Shown here piece by piece: positions 33,708 to 45,296 of a stretch of 64,000 bases of DNA (the first letter of the stretch is position 1; every line of letters begins with the position of its first letter). The stretch spans positions 1-64,000 of the forward strand of contig JAVTVY010036995.1 in NCBI GenBank assembly GCA_036873755.1. Reading direction: 5' to 3'. The translations under genes and the position numbers were made by a program. Origin of the DNA: Hanleya hanleyi. Lineage: Eukaryota > Mollusca > Polyplacophora > Lepidopleurida > Hanleyidae. Under the pieces are notes generated by a model that was not told the DNA's origin, ran no database searches, and saw only the letters and a program-made list of their open reading frames with translations.

Positions 33708-34296
33708 TGTATAATACAGAACATATATTGTATAATACAGGACATATATGGTACAATACAGGACAGATATGGTATAATACAGCACAGATTTGGTATAATA
33801 CAGGACATATACTGTATAATACAGGACAGATTTGGTATAATACAGAACATATATTGTATAATACAGCACAGATTTGGTATAATACAGGACAGATACTGTA
33901 TAATACAGCACAGATTTGGTATAATACAGAACATATATTGTATAATACAGGACAAATATGGTACAAAACAGGACAGTTTTGATATAATACAGGACAGATA
34001 TTGTATAACACAGGACAGATATTGCATAATACAGCACAGATATGGTATAATTCAGGACAGATATGGTATAATACAGCACAGATATGGTATAATAGAGGGC
34101 AAATATTGTATAATACAGCACAGATTTGGTATAATACAGGGCATATATGGTACAATACAGGACAGATATGGTATAATGCAGCACAGATATGGTATAATAG
34201 AGGAGAAATATTGTATAATACAGAGTAGATATGGTATAATACAGGACATATATGGTACAATACAGGACAGATACTGTATAATACAGGACAGATTTG
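33708..34296 (+). repeat. 21-bp satellite, about 28 copies
   Basis: The unit is GTATAATACAGGACAGATATG with variants ACAGCACAGATTTG and ACATATATT. As 21 is a multiple of three, all frames stay open and give long artefactual ORFs such as repeats of QIWYNTG on the plus strand and CPVLYHI on the minus strand. It lies at the centre of the foldback. Confidence 0.95.
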
Positions 34297-34796
34297 GGGG
34301 TGAACTTTTTCCAAAAATTTCACCGCTTCGCTCCGGGAACCCTCCCATCGTGTTCTAAATGACGAGACGTGAAAAACAAATCCAAGCAACCCATATCACA
34401 ATGAACGTGTGTGAATTTCCCAGGTTGGACCTATACCCCCATATAGCCAGTATAGGACTACATGGGACTATATACAGACCTCGGTGACTTTTTCCAAACA
34501 TTTCACCGATTCGCTCCGGGACCCCTGCCATTGTGTTTTTCTCGGCGAGACGAGAAAAACGAGACCCCACAACCCATAGTAACACCCACAAAAAAAATTG
34601 ACCACCCCTCCCCCCATATAGCCAGTATGAGCCTATATACAGACCTCGGTTTCGGCCAGTATGGACTATATGGAGACCTCGGTGACTTTTTCCAAAAATT
34701 TCACCGATTCGCTCCGGGACCCCCCCCCCCATTGTGTTTTTCTTGGCGAGACGAGAAAAACGAGACCCCACAACCCATAGTAACACCCACAAAAAA

Positions 34797-35388
34797 ACCT
34801 CAAATGGTTACCTTTTAGCTATCGTTTAAAATTTCAAGAATCTGTTTTAGTGTATAAAGCTTTTAATGATCTTGCTCCATCTTATTTATCCAATATTTTA
34901 GAAAAATCAAACTGTACCAGGACTCGTTCCTATGATAGGACTACATTAAGGATCCCTTTTAGTCGTACGAATTTACATCAATCTTCTTTTAGTATATCTA
35001 GTGCCAAACTATGGAATGATTTACCAGTGGACATCCGTCACTGTCAAACTTTAACTTGTTTTAAGCGTAAATGTGCACAGTTTTACATGGATATATTTAC
35101 TCTCTCACACTAATTATTCCATATATATTTTTTTTATTTATTATTTTTATATATATATTTATATTTTTATTATTTTATTTCATCTCATCCCCATATATAC
35201 ACAATTTCTTAATTGACATTTAATTGTATATACAGATTCTTCTTTAGATAAGTTTGTTGTATTTATCTACTGTATAATTGTATTGTTATATATTATCAGT
35301 TTTAGCCCACGGCTGCCGCGAAAACCAGTGTATACTGATGGTTTGTCCGTGTTTAAATAAAGTTTATTATTATTATTATTATTATTAT
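34797..35388 (+). mobile_element. 5'-truncated LINE inserted in foldback arm
   Basis: Interrupts the right arm of the foldback, whose sequence resumes at 35,389 (ATATACAGACCTCGG). It contains the last RT codons, a T/A-rich 3' untranslated region, AATAAA at 35,356-35,361 and an ATT-repeat tail to 35,388. Insertion after the foldback arms formed shows this LINE is the younger element. Confidence 0.88.
34810..35113 (+). pseudogene. LINE reverse transcriptase C-terminus
   Basis: The frame is open from the truncation point (PFSYRLKFQESVLVYKAFND) to a stop at 35,111-35,113. It has the C-terminal non-LTR RT blocks APSYLSNIL, RIPFSRTNLHQSSFSISSAK and LWNDLPVDIRHCQTLTCFKR. This is the last tenth of such a protein, with no catalytic residues. 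It is collinear with the RT tail at 1,080-1,373 but only moderately similar. The frame is undamaged, so the insertion may be recent. Confidence 0.85.
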
Positions 35389-36679
35389 ATACAGACCTCG
35401 GTGACTTTTCCCAAAAATTTCACCGATTCGCTCCTGGACCCTTCTCATTGTCATTTTCTTGGCGAGACGAGAAAAACGAGACCCCACAAGCCATAGTAAA
35501 GCCCACGAAAAAAATTGACCATCCCCATACCCCATACAGGCATTTTCCCTTATATTGTATAATACAGACCCCTATTGTAGGGGTAAAGTCCGTGTTCCGC
35601 TTTTTATATTTTCGGAAAAAAATTCTAATTTTACATTCACCCACCCTATTGACTTGATAGGCAGGCCCCGATAAGCCCGGGGAGCGATATTAGCCCGTTT
35701 GGCTAGAGGTGATAGGGGTTTTCCCCTATTTTAGGGGTAAAGTCCGTGTTCCGCCTTTTATAGTTTCGGGAAAAAATCCTAATTTTACATGCACGCATGC
35801 GCAGACTGTGGACAACGGCCGAGACCCTAGTCCAATCGGATGCCCCCTCACATAGGCTTCACATGGATACCTCACTCAACTCCATCGGCTCATTAGGGGC
35901 TCATCTACATCCCAAAACGTCTATTTTCATACCCTTTCTCTATTGCGCATGCGCAGAATGACGATATTCCGACCCCACATCCACCCAGTGGGATGCCCCC
36001 TCACATAGGCTTCACATGGATACCTCATACGACCCCATCGGTCCATTAGGGCCCCCACTCGACCCCAAAACGTCTATTCCCATACCCTTGGTCTACCGCG
36101 CATGCGCAGAATGACGATATTTCATCCCCTCACCCAGCCCGTCGGATGCGCCTTCACGAATGCTTCACATTGATACCTCATACGACTCCATCGACCCACT
36201 AGGGGCTCCCCTAGATCCCAAAACGTGTATTCCATACCCTTGGTCTACCGCGCATGGGCAGAATGACGATATTCCAACCCCACACCCAGCCCCTCGGATG
36301 CCCCCTCACATAGGCTTCACATTGATACCTCATACAACCCAATCGGTACACTAGGGACCCCTCTCGCCCCTGAAGATTGCCGGAGAATGCCGGAGAATTT
36401 GATCACCCACGACATTGTGGGAAAAACCCATACATTAACATTGGAAGTCACTTGGTTGACATGGGACTACTTTTTCTCCGCGGAAGTGACGGCATCACCA
36501 CCAGACCGCGGAGGAATACAAAGGTTGCCGGAACTATAGTGACCTTGAGCTGGTGGCGCCCCCTGGCGGAACTCTTGGGGAGATGACGGGGAGTTCCCTA
36601 TACCTTTAACCTGGAAAAAAGGGAACCAAGAGTTACCTCCCTGGAAAATAATACCGGATTTCACCTTTCCCTACTACTC
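35389..36679 (-). repeat. Outer right arm of the 5.3-kb foldback
   Basis: Reverse complement of about 31,405-32,790 with few differences, including the 152-bp repeat array. The paired frames 31,420-31,617 (+) and 36,467-36,664 (-), and 31,498-31,707 (-) and 36,377-36,586 (+), translate identically or nearly so because of this symmetry. They are not evidence of genes. Confidence 0.9.
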
Positions 36680-36683
36680 CCAT

Positions 36684-37394
36684 GCATGCTGAGCACATGG
36701 GCAGACTAATAGTTCGTGACTGAGATACGATAAACCTTTCGGAGACACCTCACATTCTCATTTAACTTACTGAGTGAAGAAGTTTTGAAACGTTGATACA
36801 AAGAAATTTCCTTTCTCACATCGACATTAGGACAAGGGAAAATTTTTCGATATATTCAACAATCCTTTCTGGATAATTATATTCCAGAAAGACCTGTAAT
36901 GCTCATACGTTATTAGAGACGATTCCAAGTGATGATCGAACAGGGCATGGATATCAAATACTAAGCAAAAACGGTATCGGTCGATATGGTATGGTTGTCC
37001 AATCAGAGTCGCCAGGATGGAAGGTTAGGGGACTTTGCACTTTGGGGTTTTGGGGACGAGAACTCGGAAATGTAACATGGGTTAGCATATGTCCTTCTGT
37101 GTTATACCATCCTTCATAATGCAGGTCTGTATACTCCGTACCTCCGAAGCATGCCCTGCAGACAGACTGGAGCTGTACGGTTATTACTGGAACTGTCCGT
37201 TCAGAATATCAGCTCATGAACGGACGGCGTTTTGGGGCAATACGCGACATTCGTGAGATCGCGGTATATTTCGATAAAGGTCTACTTAACGTGGAGAATA
37301 AGCTGGAGGACAAACTCTTTAAAGTTCGAGATGGGGACGTCTCTTAAGTCAAAACATTCACCGATATAAACATCTGACTTCGAAGCAACCAGAA
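36684..37394. other. Unassigned sequence
   Basis: No gene or repeat recognised. No open frame of 60 codons or more. Confidence 0.4.
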
Positions 37395-38465
37395 GAAGAC
37401 AAGCGTCTGATCCGTCATTCAAACTTCAGCCGTCGTCCATTAAAGAATATCCGCGTCCATAATCCAACGACCTATTCCATATAACAGTTTTAGCACCAAA
37501 TTCAAAAAGACAGCACATGAACATAGTTTCCTGCAGGAGAGAAGCGATCGACAGTTTTCAATGATGCCGGCAAGACATCATGATGTCCCAAAAATATCAA
37601 ATCCGTATCGCTGATCGGTATTATTAATTCGTTGTAAAGTCGTCATCTAGAGAATGATAAATCGCAGTCACGCTTTGATTGTGACTGTTCATATGAGTAC
37701 CATAAGGATCTTGAAGTACATGGCTTCATACGGCCTCTAGCCCCGGGTTTAAGCGGAATTAGACACAAGTTACGAAACGTAAAGCCATAGATCTTGCAAG
37801 CTACGCTCGTATTTTGCTATCAGCGTGCGATATGTATCGCCAAATTTGAGAAACTTTGAGTGGAGGCGCTTGGTGGTATAACCCTGTTTTAGAAGTTTTT
37901 GCAACAATGTTTTGTGACGTTGATTAAAATCGTCACATTTAACACATGCTCTAGCAAATGCTACTAGGGAAGATATGTATATGCCATATGCGGGTCCCGC
38001 TGGAATATTACTGTCCAGGAAGGGATAGTTTACGATGTCGAAATTGTAATCATCTCTTTTGTCATATAGTCGACGAGAGAGAAGGCTCGCTTCATTTTTA
38101 TAGAGATATAGGTCTAAATATGATGTGTCTGTTGGGCTATCTGTAGTTTCCTTCAAATCCAATGAATGTGGATATATATATCCTTCACTGCGTCATTTAT
38201 ATAGCGATTATCCACAGCGACAAGATCGTCTATATAGCGTTTGGTGAATGAGAAGGGAAGCGCCTGCATATAGTCATATTCATAAGAGAACAGGTATAGG
38301 TCAGCCAACAGGGATGCACAATTATTACCCACTGGAATACCTATATGCTGTTGATATATTGTGTTGCCAAATTTCACATAGATATTTTTAATGAGAAATT
38401 CAAGCAACTCTATAAACAAAGAAACATCCCATGAATGATATCTCTTGTGTAGTATGTAGTATGTA
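37395..38465 (-). mobile_element. PLE-A copy A2 (minus)
   Basis: Reverse orientation. It runs from the 3' terminus (ACAAGCGTCTG at 37,396) through the hairpin (about 37,664-37,697), core and RT stop up to the RT region TTYKRYHSWD, where it is 5'-truncated at about 38,465. Closely resembles A-main. Confidence 0.92.
37770..38465 (-). pseudogene. PLE-A reverse transcriptase, copy A2
   Basis: Two minus frames cover the palm and thumb. The first (down to 38,153) has HKRYHSWDV, GIPVGNNCASLLADLYLFSY and an intact catalytic FTKRYIDDLVAVDN. Nine codons between QAL and FSFTKRY are deleted relative to A-main. A frameshift at about 38,160 moves the rest into the second frame (38,162-37,770): DLKETTDSPTDTSYLDLYLY, LYDKRDDYNFDIVNYPFLDS, PAYGIYISSLVAFARACVKC and the C-terminal AKYERSLQDLWLYVS. 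It lacks motif A and everything upstream. The enzyme class would prime reverse transcription at a GIY-YIG nick. This copy cannot. Confidence 0.9.
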
Positions 38466-39444
38466 GGAGATCTTAAGTGGCTAGTATTTGTGATGTACAA
38501 GATATCCGTCATGGCTCGGATTTGATAGACGAACCATAACTTGAGATGATGTGTTATACTGGCAAATTATATCCGCACGAAGAATCCTGTACACAGAAGA
38601 CAAATTATTGACTTCCGTTACCTTTGAGTTAACCACAATAAGGATAGGCTGTGATAGGAACGAGAGTCTCCGGTACCTTAGTCTGTTGTCTGAATGACAA
38701 TAGCACAATCTACGGCGACCGGTCATCTCAGGCGGAATATTTTTTAAACTCCATGTATCATATTTGTGTCATTCTCAGAAAAACACTTCACCTTACCAGA
38801 CACTCTTGTTTGGTTTCCCTCAAAATATATTTCACCAATGAAAACATCTCAAAAAGTTTAGAATTTGCGTCGAGTTCTCCACACACTCCCTGTCGTATGT
38901 CTGAACTCCTAATTAAGTTCAATTGTTAAAAGATGAATGACGTGTCAAACACAAAAAGTGTCATGAGGGTAATTACATCAATGTGTTTATTTTATTGAGG
39001 CTTAGAGAAATCCGGAAATATGTCTAATATGTGACCAATTCGTGAAACGTGATACACACTGTGGACTTCCAGTGAAAAAATGAAAAAAAACTATATCCTG
39101 TAACTTTTTACTAAAAAGCGAAAAATTGTTTGTTTGAATCGGAGTAATAAAAGCATATACACAAATATATCTTGAAGAAATACACTCTGTTATAAATGAC
39201 CGATTTCGTATGACGGAAAAGGTAGAAGGCGATGTTGAAACTAAGGTTCATATGCGTAGTTACGCCTGATAACAATTGAAGAACAAACAAGTTCATCAAC
39301 TCGCCTTTGTGATCGTCCAAAATATTTTCCGCGTCAATATAATTTCTTCGTATGACACAAACATATCAATTTCTTTGTATTCCAGCTCTCCTAGCCAAGG
39401 TCCAATCGTTGGATCTTCGACAAGGAACAATCACTATTGATAAC
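38466..39444. other. Unassigned sequence
   Basis: Short frames only (for example 38,651-38,929). No repeat recognised. Confidence 0.4.
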
Positions 39445-40437
39445 AATTACAAGCGTCTGGTCCGTCATTCATAATTCAGCCGTCGTCCATTAAAGAATAT
39501 CCGCGTCCATAATCCAAAGACCTATTCCATATTCCATATAACAGTATTAGCACCAAATTCAAAAGGACATAGTATACATAAACATAAACTAGTTTCCTGC
39601 AAGAGAGAAGCGGTCAACAGTTTTCAATGATGCCGGCTAGACATCATGGTGTTCCAAAAATATCAAATCCGTATCGCTGATCAATATACTTAATCCATAA
39701 TAATCGTTGTAAAGTCGTCATCTAGAGAATAATTCATCTCAGTCACGCTTTGATTATGACTGTTCATAAGAGCGCCATGATGATGTTGAAGTACATGGGT
39801 TCATACGGCCCCTAGCCCCGGGTTAAGCGGAATTAGACACAAGTTACGAAACGTAACGCCATGGATCTTGCACGCTACACTCGTATTTTGCTATCAGCAT
39901 GCGATATGTATCGCCGAATTTGAGAAACTTTGAGTGGAAGCGCTTGGTGGTATAGCCCTGTTTTATAAGTTTCTTCAACAATGTTTTGTGACGTTGATTA
40001 AAATCGTCACATTTAACACAGGATCTATCAAATGCTACTAGGCGAGATACATATACGCCATATGCAGGTCCTACTGGAATGTTACTGTCCAGAAAGGGGT
40101 AGTTTACGATGTCGAAATTGTAATCATCTCTTTTGTCATAAAGTCGACGACGATAGAGAATGCCCGCTTCATTTTTATAGAGATATACATCTAAATATGA
40201 TGTGCCTGCAGGGTTATCTGTAGTTTACTTCAAATCCAGTGAATGTTACTGGATATATATCCTTCACTGCGTCATTTATATAGCGATTATCCACAGCGAG
40301 AAGTTCGTCTATATAGCGTTTGATGAATGAGAAGGAACGGGCTTTAAATGGATCGGTTTTTGAAAGCGCCTGCATATAGTCATATTCATAAGAGAACAGT
40401 TACAGGTCAGCCAACAGGGGTGCACACTTAGTACCCA
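39445..40437 (-). mobile_element. PLE-A copy A3 (minus)
   Basis: Complete 3' end at ATTACAAGCGTCTGG, hairpin at about 39,745-39,780, core GGCCCCTAGCCCCGGG, then RT coding region on the minus strand. It ends in motif B (GTGCACACTTAGTACCCAG on this strand) at about 40,437. Close to A-main and A2, but truncated at a different point. Confidence 0.92.
39830..40437 (-). pseudogene. PLE-A reverse transcriptase, copy A3
   Basis: Minus-strand RT palm and thumb aligned over its whole length with A-main 54,500-55,093. The catalytic tetrad reads YIDE (CGTCTATATAGCG preceded by GAAGTT), so the second aspartate is lost. Small insertions near the LYDKRDD region (GTCGACGACGATAGAG) and a stop in DLKETTDN break the frame. 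Upstream RT domains are absent. Confidence 0.88.
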
Positions 40438-42554
40438 GTCTGCCGTGGTAAAATAAGAAATATGGGTGGTGTATCATGTCTGATATTATTTGTTTGTTCC
40501 GGTGATAACACCTTGAATCATCGATTTATTTCAGAAATTGGTTCAACATAGCAATATGTTCAAATGAATTAATTCATGGAACATGTACTATATCAGAAAC
40601 AGATCAACTAGAGGCCTATAACCTTAGATTAGACGAACTAGAATGCATTGGGCATCACTTCTCTGCTTATAACACATGATATAACGTAGATGCGCAGTAT
40701 CAAAAATCACGTGATGGATTACGGGAGATTGGCTGATGCTGGAATTAAAATACCCAGCCTATGAAATGTACCTTATTAGTCTCAACCATGATGTTCCACG
40801 TCTCATCTTTCGTGTGTTGAGACTAGTGGTGTACGGGCTTTGTCGAGTGCCATTGGTGTACGGGCTTTGTCGAGTGCCAGTGTCGTTTAGCTATTCTGAT
40901 CTAATGATCCACATTTCTAAGTGATTTTCTTCTGATGTTAGCTACGCTAGTGTAGACATTGTCTATGATGCTGCTCGTGTTTATACTGCTTGCTGATTGG
41001 AAGATATTACAGGATGGTGTAAATGAAACAGCTGACAGGTTGAACTTTTGTTCCTGGAATATTTAATAATCTTTGAATGGCCTTTGGAAGCTATTGGATC
41101 TAAAGTATAAGAGAGCATTTATATAATTGCAACGCCATTCAAAATCAATTAGGCGACGTTTCGAACTGTTTGGGAATGTGTTAATTGGTCATGATCTGGT
41201 TATTTTATACCAAAAAACTACAAATTGTTAGACAATTGCTATGAAATGCTTGTGTTCTGACAAGTTGGAGGTCAACTGGGTGCATTCTTGAGCCATATGT
41301 GCTCTGCTTGGCACACTTTGCCACAGATGATGACCTGGCTGTAGTGCTTTAGTAAACGAGACGAGTAAGCCGTCATTGAATCCATTCTAGTGAAATCGAG
41401 AAACATTTACTTCCTCTTCGAGCTTTTCGTCATCTCAGATATGGAAGAATACAAAACACGTGGCGTGAAGGTCCGTTGAGGCATAATATTTCTCATTTTG
41501 AAATCAGTATAATTGTCAATATACAGGAAGTTTCGTTGTCCACAGCATTCTAAGATCCTTTTGAAAGTGTTATTTAGGGCTAGTCTGTGTTTACTAACAT
41601 TATACATCCGTGTCAAATTGCCTTGGATTATGAGCGCAGGAATTCATTTTTGATGACGTCTGCCCACCAAACGCTGTATATGATAACTGAATGAGGATTA
41701 ATCAATACAGCAATCTAATGTTCCTGTCATAAATATCTACTTCGTGTGGAATATTTCCCCGAATCCCTGATTGAAGCTTGCTTATGCGATGGACGTGTGA
41801 TGACGTCAAAATTAAGCCACGAGAAACGTGTTGAGCGCTAGATCTGTTCGAACATTGTACCGAGTGACCAGAAACAGCCGACGTGACGGATGAAAGCTGA
41901 CGTGTACGTGCTGCTGATCGCCAGAGAGGAATCAAAGGGATAATCCTTGGACCATCGCCCTCTCTCAGCGACAACATCATTCACCAGCATGCTCATCCAG
42001 AGCGCTCCGAGTAAAGATCTACAGCCGGACGCCCACTACGTTCATGATTCGAAGAAAATACCAGAAACAGACATTTCCATGGTAATACAATATCTGTTGC
42101 CAAAGCACTCCTTGGCCCGTTCTGAGACCATGTTATCCCGCAATCTCCGGGTTATTTTGGGCTATTTTTGTGCTACATGATGATCTTCAGAGAAAACGAC
42201 GAGGTCTTGTACGGCTTTGGATACCAGTCCCTGTTGCTTTTCAATTAGACTTCGCACATCATCCATTTATCGCTATTCTTCTCGAATTTACATGATAACA
42301 CTCATCATGTTTTGTCGTTTAACTATGAATGGACACGTGAAACGCTTGAACTATTCCACCCACGCACCCATTAACTAATGGCTGCACTAGAGCGATCACT
42401 GGTGTTATCGGAATCACCACAGCACAGTGCTATGTCCAGTCAAAGTCGTACATGTTTCACACAGATTGGGCAATGCTACAATGCATATATGACTGTAGGT
42501 GCTGATAGGACTGTTAGATCCGCGGGGCTAATTATACCATCATATCACTTCGAT
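40438..42554. other. Unassigned 2.1-kb stretch
   Basis: Contains a 29-bp tandem duplication at about 40,828-40,884 (GGTGTACGGGCTTTGTCGAG twice). Overlapping open frames at 41,702-42,180 on both strands carry no motif. No known element seen. Confidence 0.4.
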
Positions 42555-42650
42555 TCGCGTAAATAATTCCGCTCAAGCCCCCAGGGGTCGTGTGGTCACG
42601 TGATGTCATGGTTGTCACATGAACATATGCAATAAAAACGTTACCTAGAA
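42555..42650 (+). mobile_element. PLE-C/D 3' core and hairpin fragment
   Basis: ATTCCGCTCAAGCC, AGGGGTCGTGTGG and CACATGAACATATGCAATAA give the core-then-hairpin order. It is cut off soon after the hairpin. Confidence 0.6.
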
Positions 42651-42857
42651 AACACCAAATCACAACACCTCATTAGATGTTCACACGTGAATCATGGAAC
42701 ATCTGAATACTCAGTTAGATATTCGGCAAAACGACAATAAATACATGAACACATTACACGAAACAGAAATGATGTAGTATCCACACATAGTGACCGTGTC
42801 GCGTACTATATGTTCATTAAGTGCATCTCTTCTGTGACTCCGAGTGGTCCTTGGTAC

Positions 42858-43640
42858 CACTCCAACCCTGTGACGAGGGCTCTTTACGAGTTAAAAGCAT
42901 TTTGGGAAAGGTATTGTACCACTATTTCTAGCAGCAGATATTCAATACAGACCGTATAGACATGTAACCACATGGAATTTCTAGATTCTCTACACTACAA
43001 TGCCACATCAAGACCGTAATGATCGTTTAAGTTCATCTGTGTGCAAGAAAACTGATCGCCAATATATTAATGCCATAAAGCATTCTTTACTACATACACG
43101 GAATTTCATTTATGGGATGTTTTTCTGCTCATAGAGTTGCTGGAATTTCTCACTAATGACAACTATATCTGTTCTATATCGACTATATGCAGGCGCTTTC
43201 ATCGATCAATTCAAAGCCCATTGCATCTCATTCCCCGAACGCTATAGACGATCTTCTCGCTGTGGATGATCGCTATATAAATTACTCAGTGAAGGATATA
43301 TGAATACTGACATGTGGCTCTGTCAGTATGTCGGTACCTCTTCCCACTTGCCTTATATGCGTTGTAATATATCCAACTTCACTGCATGGATTTGAAGGAA
43401 GCTACAGATAGTCCTAACGGCACATCATATTTAGACCTATATATCTATAAATATGATGCGGGCCTTCTCTCACGTCGACTTTAAGACAAAAGAGACGATT
43501 ACAATTTCGACATCGTAAACTATCCCTTTCTTGACAGCAATATTCCAGCGGGACCTGCATGAGGCGTATACATGTCTCGCTCAGTAGCTTCTACTAGATT
43601 CCATGTTAAATGTGACGATTTAATCAACGCCACAAAACAG
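42858..43640 (+). pseudogene. PLE-A reverse transcriptase, copy A8
   Basis: Recognisable blocks are FWERYCTTIS (with the GGG that A-main lacks, at 42,904-42,906), HVTTWNF (motif A Asp replaced by Asn), KKTDRQYIN, a shortened motif B, and CGCTATAGACGATCTTCTCG, where a 2-base deletion throws the catalytic YIDD out of frame. Then DLKEATDSPNGTSYLDLYIY and SRRL*DKRDDYNFDIVNYPF. It is a dead copy that is useful for reconstructing family history. Confidence 0.85.
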
Positions 43641-44008
43641 GGGCCGTATGAACCTATGTATTTCAAGATTCTAATGATGTCCAGATGAACAGTCACAATT
43701 AAAGCGTGACAGAGATACATCATTCTCTAGATAAACAAACTCATATGGATTAAGAATACTGATCAGCGATACGGATTTGATACTTTTGGGACATCATGAT
43801 GTATTGCCGGCAACATTGAAAACTATTGACAGCTTCACTCTCCCGGAAACTAGCCTCCGTTTATGTATACTATTATTGCTGTTTGTTTTGTTGAATTGAT
43901 GCTAATGCTGTTATATGGAATATGGAATAGCTCTTTGGTTTATGGACGAGGAAATTCTTTTAATGGACGACGTCTGAATATTGACTGACGCTCTAGACGC
44001 CTGTATTT
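42858..44008 (+). mobile_element. PLE-A copy A8
   Basis: Runs from the RT region LTRALQEVKAF (GACGAGGGCTC) to the 3' end GACGCCTGTATTTT, with deletions around motif B and between the RT C-terminus and the core. About 70 bp of foreign sequence (about 43,303-43,371) interrupts the KDIYPPSLDL region between two ATAT strings. The hairpin lies at 43,685-43,717. Confidence 0.88.
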
Positions 44009-44248
44009 TGGCATGGATTTGATGGTAATACAGTCAAGAGTATCAGCATGTATATATTAAAAGCAAATCTAGGTCAGTCGCGATACTCATCCCGGGGTCG
44101 TTGACTCGTGTCTGAATGCTTATATATTTGGAATACGTGTTCTGTGATGAAAGAAGTATGAAATAAACATAATAGTCAGTTATCTCAGGTAAAGGCGTAA
44201 GATTCAATATTTTGTAGAGAACCGACTTCCCCAATACGTTGTTGTGTG

Positions 44249-45296
44249 AGCGCCACGCCATCCTCATAAGTAGGTGATTGTAACACACGCCACCCTCATA
44301 AGTAGGTAGTTGTAACACACGCCACCCACATAAGTAGGTGGTTGTAACAAACGCCACTCTCACAAATAGGTGGATGTGACACACGCCACCCACATGAGTA
44401 GGTGGTTGTAACACACGCCACCCTGAAAAGTAGGTGGTTGTGACACACGCCACCCTTATAAGTAGGTGGTTGTAACACAAGTCATCTTCATAAGTAGGTG
44501 GTTGTAGCCACACGCCACCCTCATAAATAGGTGGATGTGACACACACCACACACATACGTAGGTGGTTCTGACACACGCCACCCTTATAAGTAGGTGGTT
44601 GTAACACAAGCCATCTTCATAAGTAGGTGGATGTAACCACACTCCACCCTCATAAGTAGGTGGTTGTAACACACGCCACCCTCACAAATAGGTGGATGTG
44701 ACACACGCCACCCACATGAGTAGGTGGTTGTAACACACGCCACCCTGAAAAGTAGGTGGTTGTGACACACGCCACCCTTATAAGTAGGTGGTTGTAACAC
44801 AAGTCATCTTCATAAGTAGGTGGTTGTAGCCACACGCCACCCTCATAAATAGGTGGATGTGACACACACCACACACATACGTAGGTGGTGATAACACACA
44901 CCACCCTCATAGGTAGGTGGTTGTGACACACGCTACCCTCATAAGTAGGTGGTTGTAACACACACCACCCTGATAAGTAGGTGGTTGTAACACACGCCAC
45001 CCACATAAGTAGGTTGTTGTAACAAACGCCACCCTGATAAGGAGGTGGTTGTGACACATGCCACGCGCATGAGTAGGTGGTTGTAACACACGCCACCCTG
45101 AAAAGTAGGTGGTTGTGACACACGCCACCCTCATAAGTAGGTGGTTGTAACACACGCCACTCTCATAAGTAGGTGGTTGTAATACACGCCACCCTCATAC
45201 GTAGGGGGTTGTAACACACGCCACCCTCATATGTATGTGGTTGTAACATCCGCCATCCTCATAAGCAGGTGGTTTAATACACGCTACATTCACAAG
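44249..45296 (-). repeat. 32-bp minisatellite with higher-order repeat
   Basis: Roughly 32 units of about 32 bp based on ATAAGTAGGTGGTTGTAACA plus CACGCCACCCTC. Because 32 is not a multiple of three, open minus frames cycle through phrases such as NHLLIRVACV and LQPPTYEGGV and are artefacts. A block of about ten variant units at 44,361-44,567 recurs almost unchanged at 44,684-44,889, showing a higher-order period of about 323 bp. Confidence 0.95.

Larger units (their letters stand above)
31405..36679. mobile_element. 5.3-kb foldback transposon with arms over 1.6 kb
   Basis: The termini are perfect inverted repeats (GAGTAGTAGGGAAAGG at 31,405 and its complement ending at 36,679), flanked by CCAT on both sides (31,401-31,404 and 36,680-36,683), a likely 4-bp target duplication. 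The arms run inward to about 33,065 and 34,410. Each carries the terminal unique block, 152-bp tandem repeats, a paired AATAGGGG/CCCCTAAT block, and roughly 165-bp repeats with GTCTCGTTTTTCTCGTCTCG. The centre holds a hairpin and a 21-bp satellite. A LINE is inserted in the right arm. No transposase frame, so it is non-autonomous. Confidence 0.9.

Noticed and set aside
33544..34389. 281-codon minus ORF with repeated CPVLYHI phrases
   Set aside because: It is the 21-bp satellite read through; all frames are open because the period is a multiple of three. Not a gene.
44043..45155. Several overlapping minus ORFs up to 209 codons
   Set aside because: Read-through of the 32-bp minisatellite; phrases recur in three frames.
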